Assembly: GCA_947499955.1 (NCBI GenBank)
Contig: CANMQI010000001.1
Span: forward strand, 1-64,000
Length of the DNA stretch: 64,000 nucleotides
Direction: 5' to 3'
DNA from: an uncultured Granulosicoccus sp.
GTDB lineage: Bacteria; Pseudomonadota; Gammaproteobacteria; Granulosicoccales; Granulosicoccaceae
Made by a program: the position numbers and the translations under genes. This document shows, one piece after another, positions 54,976 to 63,712 of this stretch. Position 1 is the stretch's first letter. Each line of letters starts with the position of its first letter. The notes beneath the pieces were generated by a model. That model did no database searches and was not told the origin of the DNA. It worked only from the letters and a program-made list of their open reading frames with translations.

Positions 54976-56306
54976 TTGACAGATTCAGGCTTCCGGGAAG
55001 GCCGGCAACCGCAGTGTGTACCGCCCTGCTGCTGTGCCTGTACGGAGGAACTCCGACCCTGGCGCAAACAGCGGATGCCACCGAGCAGTCTGCGGCAGCC
55101 GATGATGTCGTGCTCGATCGGATTCGTGCCGTGGTCAACGAAGGTGTGGTGCTGGACAGCGACCTGCGCTCTGCCATCAGCTTCTTCAAGCAGCAGGCCA
55201 GAAGCAATCGCCAGAACCTGCCGCCTGATGATGTGCTCGCCAACCGTGTACTGGAAGAACTGATCAATCAGGAAATCCGTCGCCAGCATGCACGCAGCAC
55301 CGGTATTTCGATCGATGCGGCCAGTACCAACCGAGCCATCGAACAGATCGCTCGCAACAACAACATGGACTCGCTGCAGTTTCGCGAAACCCTGGCCAAC
55401 CAGGGCTTCGACTACGACCTGTTCCGGCAGAATATCGAACGTGAATTACTGCTGCAACGCCTGATCGAGCGCGAAGTTCAGCCGCGCATCCGCGTGTCCC
55501 AACAGGAAATCGATGATTATGTCGAATCCATCAGAAACGATGCCGAGGAACAGCAGCGTTACCGCATTCAACATATCCTGATTGCCGTGCCACCGACGGC
55601 GGACAGTGCCGCCACAGACGAGGCCGAACAACGTGCCCGGGATGTGCTGCAACGATTGCAGAACGGCGACGACTTTGCCGAAGTGGCGGCCACCTCCTCG
55701 GATGGCGCTCGAGCGCTGCAAGGTGGCGACCTGGGCTGGCGAACGCTGCAGGAACTGCCAGACTTCCTGGCCGATGCCCTTGGCAACATGTCAGCCGGTG
55801 AGCTCAGCGAGCCACTGCGATCGGCTAACGGCTTTCATGTCATCCGGCTGGCTGACAAGCAAAGTGGTGACCAGTCACAACTGTCCGAAGTGCTGGCACG
55901 CCATATCTTCATCGCAGGCGATGCGACAGATACCGAACAACGACTGCGCGAAGTACGTCAACAGGTGATCGAAGGTGCCTCATTCGAAGCCCTGGCCGCC
56001 GAGATCAGTGAGGACCCGAACAGTGCCGACAAGGGCGGTGAGCTGCCCTGGTTCAGTGAAGGTCAGCTGCCCGCGGAGATGGAAGACATGGCCAACACGC
56101 TTGAGAAGGACGAGATCAGCCCGCCCTTTCGTACTCAGTTCGGCTGGCATCTGATGCAGCTACTGGATCGCCGCACTCGGGAAATCGATGAGGAAACGCT
56201 GCGCAATCAGGCAGCTGATGCCTTGCGCCAGGGAAAAGTGGAACAGGAAATCGAACGCTGGTCCCGGCAGCTGCGTGACGAGTCATTCGTGGAACTTCGT
56301 CCTTGA
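54972..56306 (+). CDS. surA: Periplasmic chaperone and peptidyl-prolyl isomerase SurA
   Basis: A 444-residue SurA. It has a signal peptide ([15 protein letters not shown]), an N-terminal helical chaperone domain starting [17 protein letters not shown], and two parvulin PPIase domains (about residues 195-300 and 305-405). It escorts outer-membrane proteins such as LptD. It overlaps lptD and pdxA by 4 bp on each side. Confidence 0.95.
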   Translation: MIDRFRLPGRPATAVCTALLLCLYGGTPTLAQTADATEQSAAADDVVLDRIRAVVNEGVVLDSDLRSAISFFKQQARSNRQNLPPDDVLANRVLEELINQEIRRQHARSTGISIDAASTNRAIEQIARNNNMDSLQFRETLANQGFDYDLFRQNIERELLLQRLIEREVQPRIRVSQQEIDDYVESIRNDAEEQQRYRIQHILIAVPPTADSAATDEAEQRARDVLQRLQNGDDFAEVAATSSDGARALQGGDLGWRTLQELPDFLADALGNMSAGELSEPLRSANGFHVIRLADKQSGDQSQLSEVLARHIFIAGDATDTEQRLREVRQQVIEGASFEALAAEISEDPNSADKGGELPWFSEGQLPAEMEDMANTLEKDEISPPFRTQFGWHLMQLLDRRTREIDEETLRNQAADALRQGKVEQEIERWSRQLRDESFVELRP

Positions 56307-57343
56307 GCCACCTGATTGCGCTGACACCGGGAGAACCGGCCGGCATTGGTCCTGACCTGACAGTCATGCTGGCACAACAGCCGCGCCGCTCGCGAATCGT
56401 GGCAGTTGCGGATCGGGACGTCCTGCAACAAAGGGCGGCGCAGCTGCAGCTGCCATTGCAGATAGTCGATTTCGTGCCCGGTGCAGAACAAGCGCCTCTG
56501 ACAAGCGACAGCGCCGGTCATGTAGACCAGGCCGGCGAATTGTACGTCCTGCATGTTCCTACTCAGGCGACCGTGCAGTGTGGCCAGCTGGATGCGCGTA
56601 ACGGCAGCTATGTGCTGGCGACCCTTGATGCCGCCGTTGATGGTTGCCTGGCGGGCACCTTTGCAGCGATGGTCACGGCCCCCTTGCACAAGGGCGTCAT
56701 CAACGATGCCGGAGTGCCCTTTACCGGACACACCGAATATCTGGCAGAACGCACTCAGGGCGAACCGGTCATGATGTTGGCCGCCGAAACGGCCAATGGC
56801 CCCTTGCGAGTCGCACTGGCAACCACTCACCTGCCACTGGCCGATGTTTCCAGGGCCCTGAGCGCGGAGGTGCTGCGCCGCGCGCTGCATATCCTGCATC
56901 AGGACCTGATCGAACAGTTCGGCATCCCGAATCCACGTATCCTGGTCGCCGGCCTCAACCCGCATGCCGGTGAAAGCGGCCATATGGGGCGCGAGGAGAT
57001 CGACGTCATTGAACCGGTACTGGCCGAACTGCGTACTACTGGCATGCAACTGACAGGGCCACTGCCCGCCGATACCCTCTTTACCCCACAGCATCTGGAT
57101 CATGCGGATGCGGTCATGGCCATGTTTCATGATCAGGGCCTGCCGGTGCTCAAATACGCAGGCTTCGGCAAGGCCATCAACATTACACTGGGTCTGCCAA
57201 TCATCCGCACATCGGTTGATCATGGCACGGCACTGGACAAGGCCGGTACCGGCAATATCAGTAGTGGCAGCCTCGATGCCGCCATCACGCTCGCCGAACA
57301 ACTGGCGAGCTCACGACAGAGCAAGAGTACACAGACCCCGTGA
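56303..57343 (+). CDS. pdxA: 4-hydroxythreonine-4-phosphate dehydrogenase
   Basis: A 346-residue PdxA of the DXP-dependent vitamin B6 pathway. It starts at a TTG (overlapping the surA stop as TTGA) with the family N-terminus [15 protein letters not shown]. The metal-binding His residues are in [24 protein letters not shown] and the segment [21 protein letters not shown]. It overlaps rsmA by 4 bp. Confidence 0.94.
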   Translation: MSHLIALTPGEPAGIGPDLTVMLAQQPRRSRIVAVADRDVLQQRAAQLQLPLQIVDFVPGAEQAPLTSDSAGHVDQAGELYVLHVPTQATVQCGQLDARNGSYVLATLDAAVDGCLAGTFAAMVTAPLHKGVINDAGVPFTGHTEYLAERTQGEPVMMLAAETANGPLRVALATTHLPLADVSRALSAEVLRRALHILHQDLIEQFGIPNPRILVAGLNPHAGESGHMGREEIDVIEPVLAELRTTGMQLTGPLPADTLFTPQHLDHADAVMAMFHDQGLPVLKYAGFGKAINITLGLPIIRTSVDHGTALDKAGTGNISSGSLDAAITLAEQLASSRQSKSTQTP

Positions 57344-58128
57344 ATCACAAGGCCCGCAAACGCTTCGGCCAGAACTTCCTGCAGGACATGAGCGTCATCG
57401 AACGCATGCTGGCAGCCCTGCGCCCCGAGCCCGGCGATGCCGTGGTGGAAGTGGGACCGGGCCTCGGTGCACTGACCCTGCCGCTACTTGCCAGACTGGA
57501 CAAACTGGCGGTCGTGGAAATCGACCGCGACCTGATTGCGCGACTCGAGGCGCAGCAGCTGAACGGGCTGACCATTCACCCCGGTGATGTCATGAAGTTC
57601 GATTTTGCAGCACTGGCCCGCGAACTGGCAGGCCAGACCGATCACTCTCTGCGAGTCGTGGGCAATCTGCCCTACAACATCGGCACTCCGCTGCTGATCC
57701 GCCTGATGGAACAGCAGGCCGTGGTCAAGGATGTGCACGTCATGCTGCAAAAGGAAGTGGTCGACCGACTGCATGCCGAACCCGGCACCCGGGCCTTTGG
57801 ACGATTGAGCGTATTGATGCAAAGCGTCTTCGAAGTCACCCCTCTGTTCACCGTGCCACCCGTCGCCTTTGATCCTCCACCGAAAGTGCAGTCCGCCGTG
57901 GTTCGGATGAAGCCGCGCAGCGATGCACCGGACACCGATACACTGGACGCACTGCAAGCCTGTACCCGCCTGGCCTTTGCCAGCAAGCGCAAGACGCTAC
58001 GCAACAATTTCAAGGGGCATCTGGACGATAATGCACTCACCGACCTGCAGATAGACCCGCAGGCACGTGCCGAGACCCTGGACTTGTCTGCGTTTCATCG
58101 TCTGGCAAAACAATTGAGACTCGCGTGA
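57340..58128 (+). CDS. rsmA: 16S rRNA dimethyladenosine transferase RsmA (KsgA)
   Basis: A 262-residue enzyme that dimethylates A1518 and A1519. It starts at GTG with [15 protein letters not shown]. The SAM motifs are [15 protein letters not shown] and [12 protein letters not shown], and the catalytic motif IV is [15 protein letters not shown]. It overlaps apaG by 4 bp in the classical rsmA-apaG-apaH order. Confidence 0.96.
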   Translation: MNHKARKRFGQNFLQDMSVIERMLAALRPEPGDAVVEVGPGLGALTLPLLARLDKLAVVEIDRDLIARLEAQQLNGLTIHPGDVMKFDFAALARELAGQTDHSLRVVGNLPYNIGTPLLIRLMEQQAVVKDVHVMLQKEVVDRLHAEPGTRAFGRLSVLMQSVFEVTPLFTVPPVAFDPPPKVQSAVVRMKPRSDAPDTDTLDALQACTRLAFASKRKTLRNNFKGHLDDNALTDLQIDPQARAETLDLSAFHRLAKQLRLA

Positions 58129-58556
58129 GCAGTGATAACATGATGCCATCTTCCGTCAGGGACCTGTTTACCATGGATGTCGATATCAGCGAAGGTATCC
58201 AGGTGGATGTGGATACGCTGTACGTGGAATCCGAATCAGATCCGGACAACAACCGTTTCGTATTCGCCTACACCATTACCATCCGCAATGTGGGTGAGGT
58301 TCCCGCGCGCCTGCTGACTCGCCACTGGGTCATTCGTGACGCCAATGGCAAGGTGCAGGAAGTTCAGGGTGATGGCGTGGTGGGTGAGCAACCGCACCTG
58401 AAGCCCGGCGAGGGCTTCCAGTACACCAGCGGCACCATGCTGGAGACCTCCATGGGTACCATGGGTGGCAGCTACAGCCTGGTGACCGACGATGGCGAGG
58501 AATTCAAGGCGCCGATTGCCGATTTTCTGCTCTCGACACCACGCACCTTGCACTGA
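58125..58556 (+). CDS. apaG: ApaG protein
   Basis: A 143-residue protein of the ApaG/DUF525 fibronectin-like fold. Signatures are [24 protein letters not shown]-like [45 protein letters not shown] and [13 protein letters not shown]. It starts at GTG. The role is linked to cobalt/magnesium handling in older work but is not established. Confidence 0.94.
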   Translation: [143 protein letters not shown]

Positions 58557-58657
58557 AACACCCGGGAAGAGCGTCACGCCTGACACGGTAGACGACGAGC
58601 CAGTGAGTGCCAGGGATGGCGCTTTCCATTCACCTCCGGAACAGCCACGAGTGTTGC

Positions 58658-59464
58658 ATGACGACCTATGCCATTGGTGACCTGCACGGTTGCCTGACGC
58701 CCCTGCGCCGCCTGCTGGACAAACTGAACTACGACCCCGCCAATGATCGACTGTGGTTCGTCGGCGATCTGATCAACCGCGGCCCTGAATCGCTGGAGAC
58801 CCTGCGCTTCGTCAAGGATCTGGGAGACAACGCCGTTACGGTGCTCGGCAACCATGACCTGCATCTTCTGGCAGTGATGCACGGCGTCAGAAAGCCCGCT
58901 GGCAAGGACACCCTGGAGGGCATTCTGAATGCACCGGATCGCGACGAACTGTGTCATTGGCTGGCAGCGAGACCACTGCTGCATGTGGACAGGGAACTCC
59001 ATCATATCCTTGTGCACGCCGGCATCCACCCCGGCTGGACACTCAAACGTGCCAGAAAGCTCAGCAAGGAACTGCACCGGGAACTGACGGAGAATCTGCC
59101 GGAATTTCTGTCCCGCATGTACGGCAATACACCTGCCGGATGGAGCAAGGATCTCTCCCCTGATGATCGTCAGCGCTTTGCCATCAACGCCTTCACTCGC
59201 ATGCGTTATTGTCATGCTGATGGCTCACTGGACTTCGACTACAACGGTTCGCCTGCAAATGCACCTGCGCCTCTATTGCCCTGGCATCAGCTTCCCACCC
59301 GCAAGGCACTGGACATGACCATCATCTTCGGCCATTGGTCCAGTCACCCGGCCATCTGCCGAGAAGGCGTCATACCGACCGACCGAGGTTGTGTCTGGGG
59401 AGGCGACCTGGTGGCCTATGCCATCGAGACGCGTCGTAGTCATTGGGTCAGTGGCCGTGTGTGA
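58658..59464 (+). CDS. apaH: Symmetrical bis(5'-nucleosyl)-tetraphosphatase
   Basis: The ATG at 58658 gives 268 residues, the family length. ApaH splits Ap4A to two ADP. Metallophosphatase motifs are IGDLHGCLTPL, FVGDLINRGPESL, LGNHDLHL and VHAGIHPGW. It ends the lptD operon and converges on the glycosyltransferase gene. Confidence 0.95.
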   Translation: MTTYAIGDLHGCLTPLRRLLDKLNYDPANDRLWFVGDLINRGPESLETLRFVKDLGDNAVTVLGNHDLHLLAVMHGVRKPAGKDTLEGILNAPDRDELCHWLAARPLLHVDRELHHILVHAGIHPGWTLKRARKLSKELHRELTENLPEFLSRMYGNTPAGWSKDLSPDDRQRFAINAFTRMRYCHADGSLDFDYNGSPANAPAPLLPWHQLPTRKALDMTIIFGHWSSHPAICREGVIPTDRGCVWGGDLVAYAIETRRSHWVSGRV

Positions 59465-59521
59465 AAGTCATTCAACACCATCGAATTGCCAGACGATTGC
59501 CACCCCAGTGCATTGATATCC

Positions 59522-60478
59522 CTAAGCCAAGGCGTGGTGAGCTGAGCCAGCACTCGCTTCTTCCCGTTCCACCTCCTGGCTGACCAGTGGTCCGTTTATT
59601 TCACGAAAGAACCAGAGATCATCCCGCTCCCGCCGCTGAAAATTCAGCTCGCGTTCCCTGAAGATCGATGTTTCGAACAAGACTTGTTGCGCTTCATGCA
59701 ACTGTGGGCAATCAGCGTAGCTAGCGAGTACTTCACGGATCATGCGTGGCGACAGATGCAAATAGATCATTCGCAGAAAGTTGATTACTACACCAATCTC
59801 CTCAATCTCGTAATTGCTCCGATCTTCCCGGAAGTAGTGACCTACAGTGATTGACGGACAGACAGTAACCGTCAAGCCTGCAGACCATACGCGAAGACAC
59901 ATCTCGATATCTTCATAGCCCCAACGTGTGAATTTTTCATCGTATCTGCCGAGCTTCTCGAATCGATCTCGAGTAAAGATCTGACAGGCTCCCGTCGAGA
60001 ACGGCACGGCAAACGGCTCATTACTGGCCGGAGCGGTAAACCAGCACGGTTCCAGATCGAGAGCGTCCCAGCGCATGCCACAGGCTCGCGGATGCGATTC
60101 GTGCAGTTTGGTAAACGCGGGGCCGAGAAGACCGATCTGAGGGTCTTGCAAGGTCTTGCGAACATGATCAAGCCAACCGGGTTCGACGGTGCAATGTGCA
60201 TCCATGAATACAAGAATGTCAGTATCGAGCTCCTGAGCACCTCGATTTCGTGCCCCTGAAACGCCGAGCCCACCACCCTCGACGACACGGACACGACGGT
60301 CTGCAAGCTTGATGACTGCATCGGTACAGCCATCGCTCGAGCCATCATCGACCACGACAATCTGAAGATCGTCATCCTGACTACCTACACTCACCAGCAA
60401 ACTGCTGACGGTCATTTCAAGCATTGCACCTTCGTTGAGAGCGGGCAGAACCACCCCTACCGTTTTCAATGCGTTCAT
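59522..60478 (-). CDS. Family 2 glycosyltransferase, polypeptide GalNAc-transferase-like
   Basis: A 318-residue GT-A glycosyltransferase without a signal or membrane helix. The nucleotide-sugar site starts VVLPALNEGAMLEMTVSSL and IVVVDDGSSDGCTDAVIKL, then GVSGARNRGAQ. The metal motif is D93-A-H95 in VFMDAHCTVEPGWLDHV, the DxH form characteristic of eukaryotic polypeptide GalNAc-transferases. The WGYEDIEMCLRVW segment (W186) corresponds to the WGGENLE/SFRVW acceptor-loop motif of that family. This fits a protein O-glycosyltransferase better than a polysaccharide enzyme. It overlaps the FTR-repeat gene by ATGA, so it is its likely partner. The donor sugar is unknown. Confidence 0.88.
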   Translation of the reverse strand: MNALKTVGVVLPALNEGAMLEMTVSSLLVSVGSQDDDLQIVVVDDGSSDGCTDAVIKLADRRVRVVEGGGLGVSGARNRGAQELDTDILVFMDAHCTVEPGWLDHVRKTLQDPQIGLLGPAFTKLHESHPRACGMRWDALDLEPCWFTAPASNEPFAVPFSTGACQIFTRDRFEKLGRYDEKFTRWGYEDIEMCLRVWSAGLTVTVCPSITVGHYFREDRSNYEIEEIGVVINFLRMIYLHLSPRMIREVLASYADCPQLHEAQQVLFETSIFRERELNFQRRERDDLWFFREINGPLVSQEVEREEASAGSAHHALA

Positions 60479-62373
60479 CGGGCCAATCCTCGCAGTATGG
60501 AACGGGCTACAGCCACGATATCGTCGAAGTCTTCGGAAGCCATACCCACGTCCGCTGCCACCGAAGGCGATGCAACAACCAGCTGATGCAAGTGAGTGAT
60601 ACCCACAGATGCAAATACTGCTGCCATCTCCTCGAAAACCGGCAACGCATCCAGCGCAAGTTCTTCCGGCGCAAACACCCGATTCTGGAACCGAATGAAA
60701 TCACCCTGTGCTCGTTCATCCGAGAAACCGGGGTCAACGCCACCAGATGGAGGGGTGAACGGTCCAAATCTGGAGAAGCGGGTGAACTTCGTGAAGTTGG
60801 TGAATCGCGTCAGTTTGGTCAATTTCGTGAATCTCGTGAAATTGGTGAACCGGGTGAATCTCGTGAACTCGGTAAATCGGGTGAACCGCGTGAAGTTCGT
60901 GAACCGGGTAAATCGGGTAAAGCGCGTGAAATTGGTGAACCGGGTAAATCGGGTGAACCGCGTGAAATTCGTGAATCGGGTAAAACGGGTGATCGTCGGA
61001 AACTCGGTCGCCTTGAAGAAAAAGGGATCTATCGAGACTGCAACCGGAGTGACGCCATTGATAGCCTGAAGAGTGTTTGTCGCAAAGTTCGCATTTCGCT
61101 GATAAGTGACACCCTCCGGGAAGTTGTCGACATCCGGTGTGTTGTTGGCACTGAAAACACCATAGAACGCGCTACCCAGGGCGACCATGTGCATATAGTC
61201 CCCGATATAGGGTTGAAAGGCAGGAGACGGGGTGTTGGCCGGAACATCGGCCAGTATCTTGTCCTCTACCGAAGAGAACGCATTGGTCGTCGTCTGAAAG
61301 TGTGTTTCCCAGCGCTGTGACGCACCAAAGCCTACAACCTGCTGAAAGGCAAACGCAACCTTGCCAGCGTTATTGATCGCCAATGTCGGATTGGTGGCAT
61401 TGGCAACGGTTGCAAGGTCGCTTGACCAGGTGACGCCGCGATCGGTCGAGCGTTTTACATGAATCGTATACTCACCGGCTTGCACATCGCAGTAGGCGAT
61501 ATAGAGAACACTGCTATCACCAGGATCTACGGCAATCGACAGATCCCCTCCCACCCGCTCATTACCAATCTGAGCGCCGAAGGTAAAGCTGGCACCAGAT
61601 GTGACGATGCGACCTGACAATCCGTCTGCCGGGTCTGTCAGATCTGTAAAAGGCGTCCCTCCTCTTCCCCAGTCATCGTCTCGGACCACCACGACATCAC
61701 TGGTGAACACATTACCCGGCGCTCGAGATCGCCAACCGTAGAAAACCGCATAGACTGTACCGTCCGAATGCACTGCAGGACGTATCTGCGGACCGTCCTG
61801 ACCCGACGTAGCACGGGATTCGATTCGAACCGTTCGGATCGTGGGTGAAGCAGCATTGGCATCGAGACAGATATCGATAGAGGCTGTCTTGCCACCCGGC
61901 GCTGCGAAATCGTTCAGCCCTGTATAAAATCGATCAGCCCCGATATCGGGTCCGCTGGATACTGACGTCGCCTCGGTAAATGGCTGATCAACCTGATTAC
62001 GATCTTCCAGAATGGTCATGGTGGTCGACGCCGTTCCACTCGCCCCCCGTAACAGGTTCATGCGCAAATTGCCGGGCCGCCGCAGGATGCCTCCGTATAA
62101 ACGTCCCCCTGTTCCTGCAAACGCCGTCTTGATATCACCTGTGCCGATGAAGGCATTCGCCTCACTGGGCACATTCGCATTCAGGACCCAACTTGCTCCG
62201 CCGTTGGTCGAGACAAAGATGGGTGCGTTCGCACCACCCGTCGGATTCCCGGTAAAGGCGGTTACCACTATCTCCAACGGGTTTTCCGGATTTACGGAGA
62301 TACTGGGTTCACTATCCTGGCCCGTCTCCCCAGAGAGCGAGTTCGGAATGACATTGATGACATCGATATTCAT
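60475..62373 (-). CDS. Asp-box beta-propeller protein with 24 Thr-x-Phe tripeptide repeats
   Basis: A 632-residue protein with no signal peptide. Residues 1-455 look like a BNR/Asp-box propeller (FVSTNGGASW, KRSTDRGVTWSSD and other strand/turn units), similar to sialidase-like folds; no sialidase catalytic set is visible. Residues 462-533 are 24 consecutive Thr-x-Phe (or Leu) tripeptides, with x mostly Arg and sometimes Asn, Lys or Glu. Then SRFGPFTPP and a C-terminal helical HhH-like region (GITHLHQLVVASPSVAADVG, then IVAVARSIL). AGGAG lies 7 nt before the ATG. It overlaps the genes on both sides. The Thr array is a candidate glycosylation substrate (inference). Confidence 0.85.
   Translation of the reverse strand: MNIDVINVIPNSLSGETGQDSEPSISVNPENPLEIVVTAFTGNPTGGANAPIFVSTNGGASWVLNANVPSEANAFIGTGDIKTAFAGTGGRLYGGILRRPGNLRMNLLRGASGTASTTMTILEDRNQVDQPFTEATSVSSGPDIGADRFYTGLNDFAAPGGKTASIDICLDANAASPTIRTVRIESRATSGQDGPQIRPAVHSDGTVYAVFYGWRSRAPGNVFTSDVVVVRDDDWGRGGTPFTDLTDPADGLSGRIVTSGASFTFGAQIGNERVGGDLSIAVDPGDSSVLYIAYCDVQAGEYTIHVKRSTDRGVTWSSDLATVANATNPTLAINNAGKVAFAFQQVVGFGASQRWETHFQTTTNAFSSVEDKILADVPANTPSPAFQPYIGDYMHMVALGSAFYGVFSANNTPDVDNFPEGVTYQRNANFATNTLQAINGVTPVAVSIDPFFFKATEFPTITRFTRFTNFTRFTRFTRFTNFTRFTRFTRFTNFTRFTRFTEFTRFTRFTNFTRFTKLTKLTRFTNFTKFTRFSRFGPFTPPSGGVDPGFSDERAQGDFIRFQNRVFAPEELALDALPVFEEMAAVFASVGITHLHQLVVASPSVAADVGMASEDFDDIVAVARSILRGLAR
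60775..60990 (-). repeat. 24 uninterrupted 9-bp units encoding Thr-x-Phe/Leu
   Basis: The 216 bp encode 24 triplets of Thr-x-Phe with two Thr-Lys-Leu. Thr uses only ACC and ACG, Arg uses CGT, CGA, CGG, CGC and AGA, Phe uses TTT and TTC, and Asn uses AAT and AAC. Third positions vary freely while amino acids are kept, so selection acts on protein sequence and the array is not a recent slippage product. Asn at five positions forms N-F-T sequons. Confidence 0.9.
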
Positions 62374-63230
62374 TGCTCATCTCCTTGCATCACCTTGCGA
62401 AGATCATCGAGCACCTCGATCGGTAGTGCATCACCACTTTCAAGCAGTGAATACTCATCGGGACTGGCTCCGGAAATTGCCCGACTCGCAGCTGCCTTTT
62501 CCTTCCTTGCATTGCCAAGCATGAATACTCGCCGATCGCCAACACTGACCTTTGGAGCGTCGACCCACTCAGCGTCATCGCTCGCAGCAAATCTGACTGT
62601 TACCTGCTCCGGTTTCGATCTGCCTGCTGCACGTTCGACCGATTCGATCTCGACGACAGCCTCGCGCCACTGCGGGTCATGCTCGGTGACGGGCTCGTTT
62701 TCCGACTTGCTTACCTCCTTTATGGAGATGACCTTGCCGCTCGCTACAAGCTCCGCCTCGGCAGCTCTTGACAATACTGCAGCTCTGGGTGCCTCCTCCA
62801 GAGACTCGACAACCGCCTGAGTATCAGCATCGGAATAGGGAGTGACGCTGGTCGCCAGCAGCGCAATGCCATCGCCATAAAGCCAACTCTGGGCATGTAC
62901 GAGATAATTCTCACCGAGTTCCAGACCTGCAGGACTGTACTGCAGAGTTATCTCGAATCCAGCCAGGTCGCCTATTGCCTCTATTGAGGCCAGAGTTTCA
63001 ACGACGCCGACGACAAATGTGCCGCCATCAATCGGCACTTCATCCATGGTAGCAGCGCCTTGCGCCAGCACTTGCACTACCAGTATGAACGGCGCCTCTT
63101 CCACACTATCATCGGGACCCTCAACCACGGCTTCCGGGACGGAAGTACTTGCAGATGCCTTCTTTTTCGATGATTTCTTCTTTGACTTGCGTGGTGGCTG
63201 CGTTTTCTTCGATGCCTTTTTCTTGTTCAT
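62370..63230 (-). CDS. Uncharacterised protein with lysine-rich N-terminal tail
   Basis: A 286-residue protein, first in the three-gene unit (AGGACAGG before the ATG). The first 24 residues hold 12 Lys, a histone-like tail; an acidic linker follows (VEGPDDSVEEA). The middle has strand-rich EITLQYSPAGLELGENYLVHAQSWLYGDG and DPQWREAVVEIESVERAAG. The latter half (EQVTVRFAASDDAEWVDAPKVSVGDRRVFML split over about residues 205-240) resembles an NTR/OB-like beta domain. I do not recognise a family. It overlaps the propeller gene by 4 bp. Confidence 0.75.
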   Translation of the reverse strand: MNKKKASKKTQPPRKSKKKSSKKKASASTSVPEAVVEGPDDSVEEAPFILVVQVLAQGAATMDEVPIDGGTFVVGVVETLASIEAIGDLAGFEITLQYSPAGLELGENYLVHAQSWLYGDGIALLATSVTPYSDADTQAVVESLEEAPRAAVLSRAAEAELVASGKVISIKEVSKSENEPVTEHDPQWREAVVEIESVERAAGRSKPEQVTVRFAASDDAEWVDAPKVSVGDRRVFMLGNARKEKAAASRAISGASPDEYSLLESGDALPIEVLDDLRKVMQGDEQ

Positions 63231-63502
63231 ATCCTGTCCTCATGAATATCAATTCTTGAACCTGCGAGGAAAAGCGGTCACTCGGTGACCCTGCAGAAGG
63301 ACTCTGGAACCACTTGTAAATCTGGAGATCGCGCAAGTCCTGACATCGGTCAAATCATTCACCAGGACAAATACGCACAATCATCCTGATTCTCCGCCGC
63401 CCGCTGCAATCGAAAAGACCAGGAGCTTTGACAGGAATCTCGACACGTCGACCTACCAGCCAACAGGCTGAAGACTCCCAGACAGTATTGCTTGGCTCCT
63501 GA
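63231..63502. other. Intergenic upstream region of the three-gene glycosyltransferase unit
   Basis: These 272 bp lie between the small membrane-protein stop and the lysine-tail protein start. The promoter of the three-gene unit should be here. No clear -10/-35 pair, repeat or terminator is evident. Confidence 0.4.
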
Positions 63503-63712
63503 TCAACCCTCGCCTGCTGACTGTACGGGGGTTTTGAAAACCCAGGCACCAAGCGCACTGAATACGAACCAGGTTGCCAGAAACCCCAGACATTCCAATG
63601 TGAAGCTATGAAATTTATAGAACCACTCAGCTATCAAGAAAGCTGCAAACAAATAGGGAATTTCAGTTGTCAGACTTCGGCGTAAACCGATTTCGCGAAT
63701 CAAGGTGAACAT
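63503..63712 (-). CDS. Small two-helix membrane protein
   Basis: A 69-residue frame starting at ATG 63712 with GGAG 5 nt upstream. Two hydrophobic stretches (EIPYLFAAFLIAEWFYKF and LECLGFLATWFVFSALGAWVF) predict a hairpin membrane protein. I do not recognise a family. A longer frame extends to 63796, but the ribosome-binding site favours 63712. It lies 272 bp ahead of the three-gene unit on the same strand. Confidence 0.55.
   Translation of the reverse strand: MFTLIREIGLRRSLTTEIPYLFAAFLIAEWFYKFHSFTLECLGFLATWFVFSALGAWVFKTPVQSAGEG

Noticed and set aside
60775..60990. CRISPR-like repeat array
   Set aside because: Units are 9 bp and without spacers; they encode a protein repeat.
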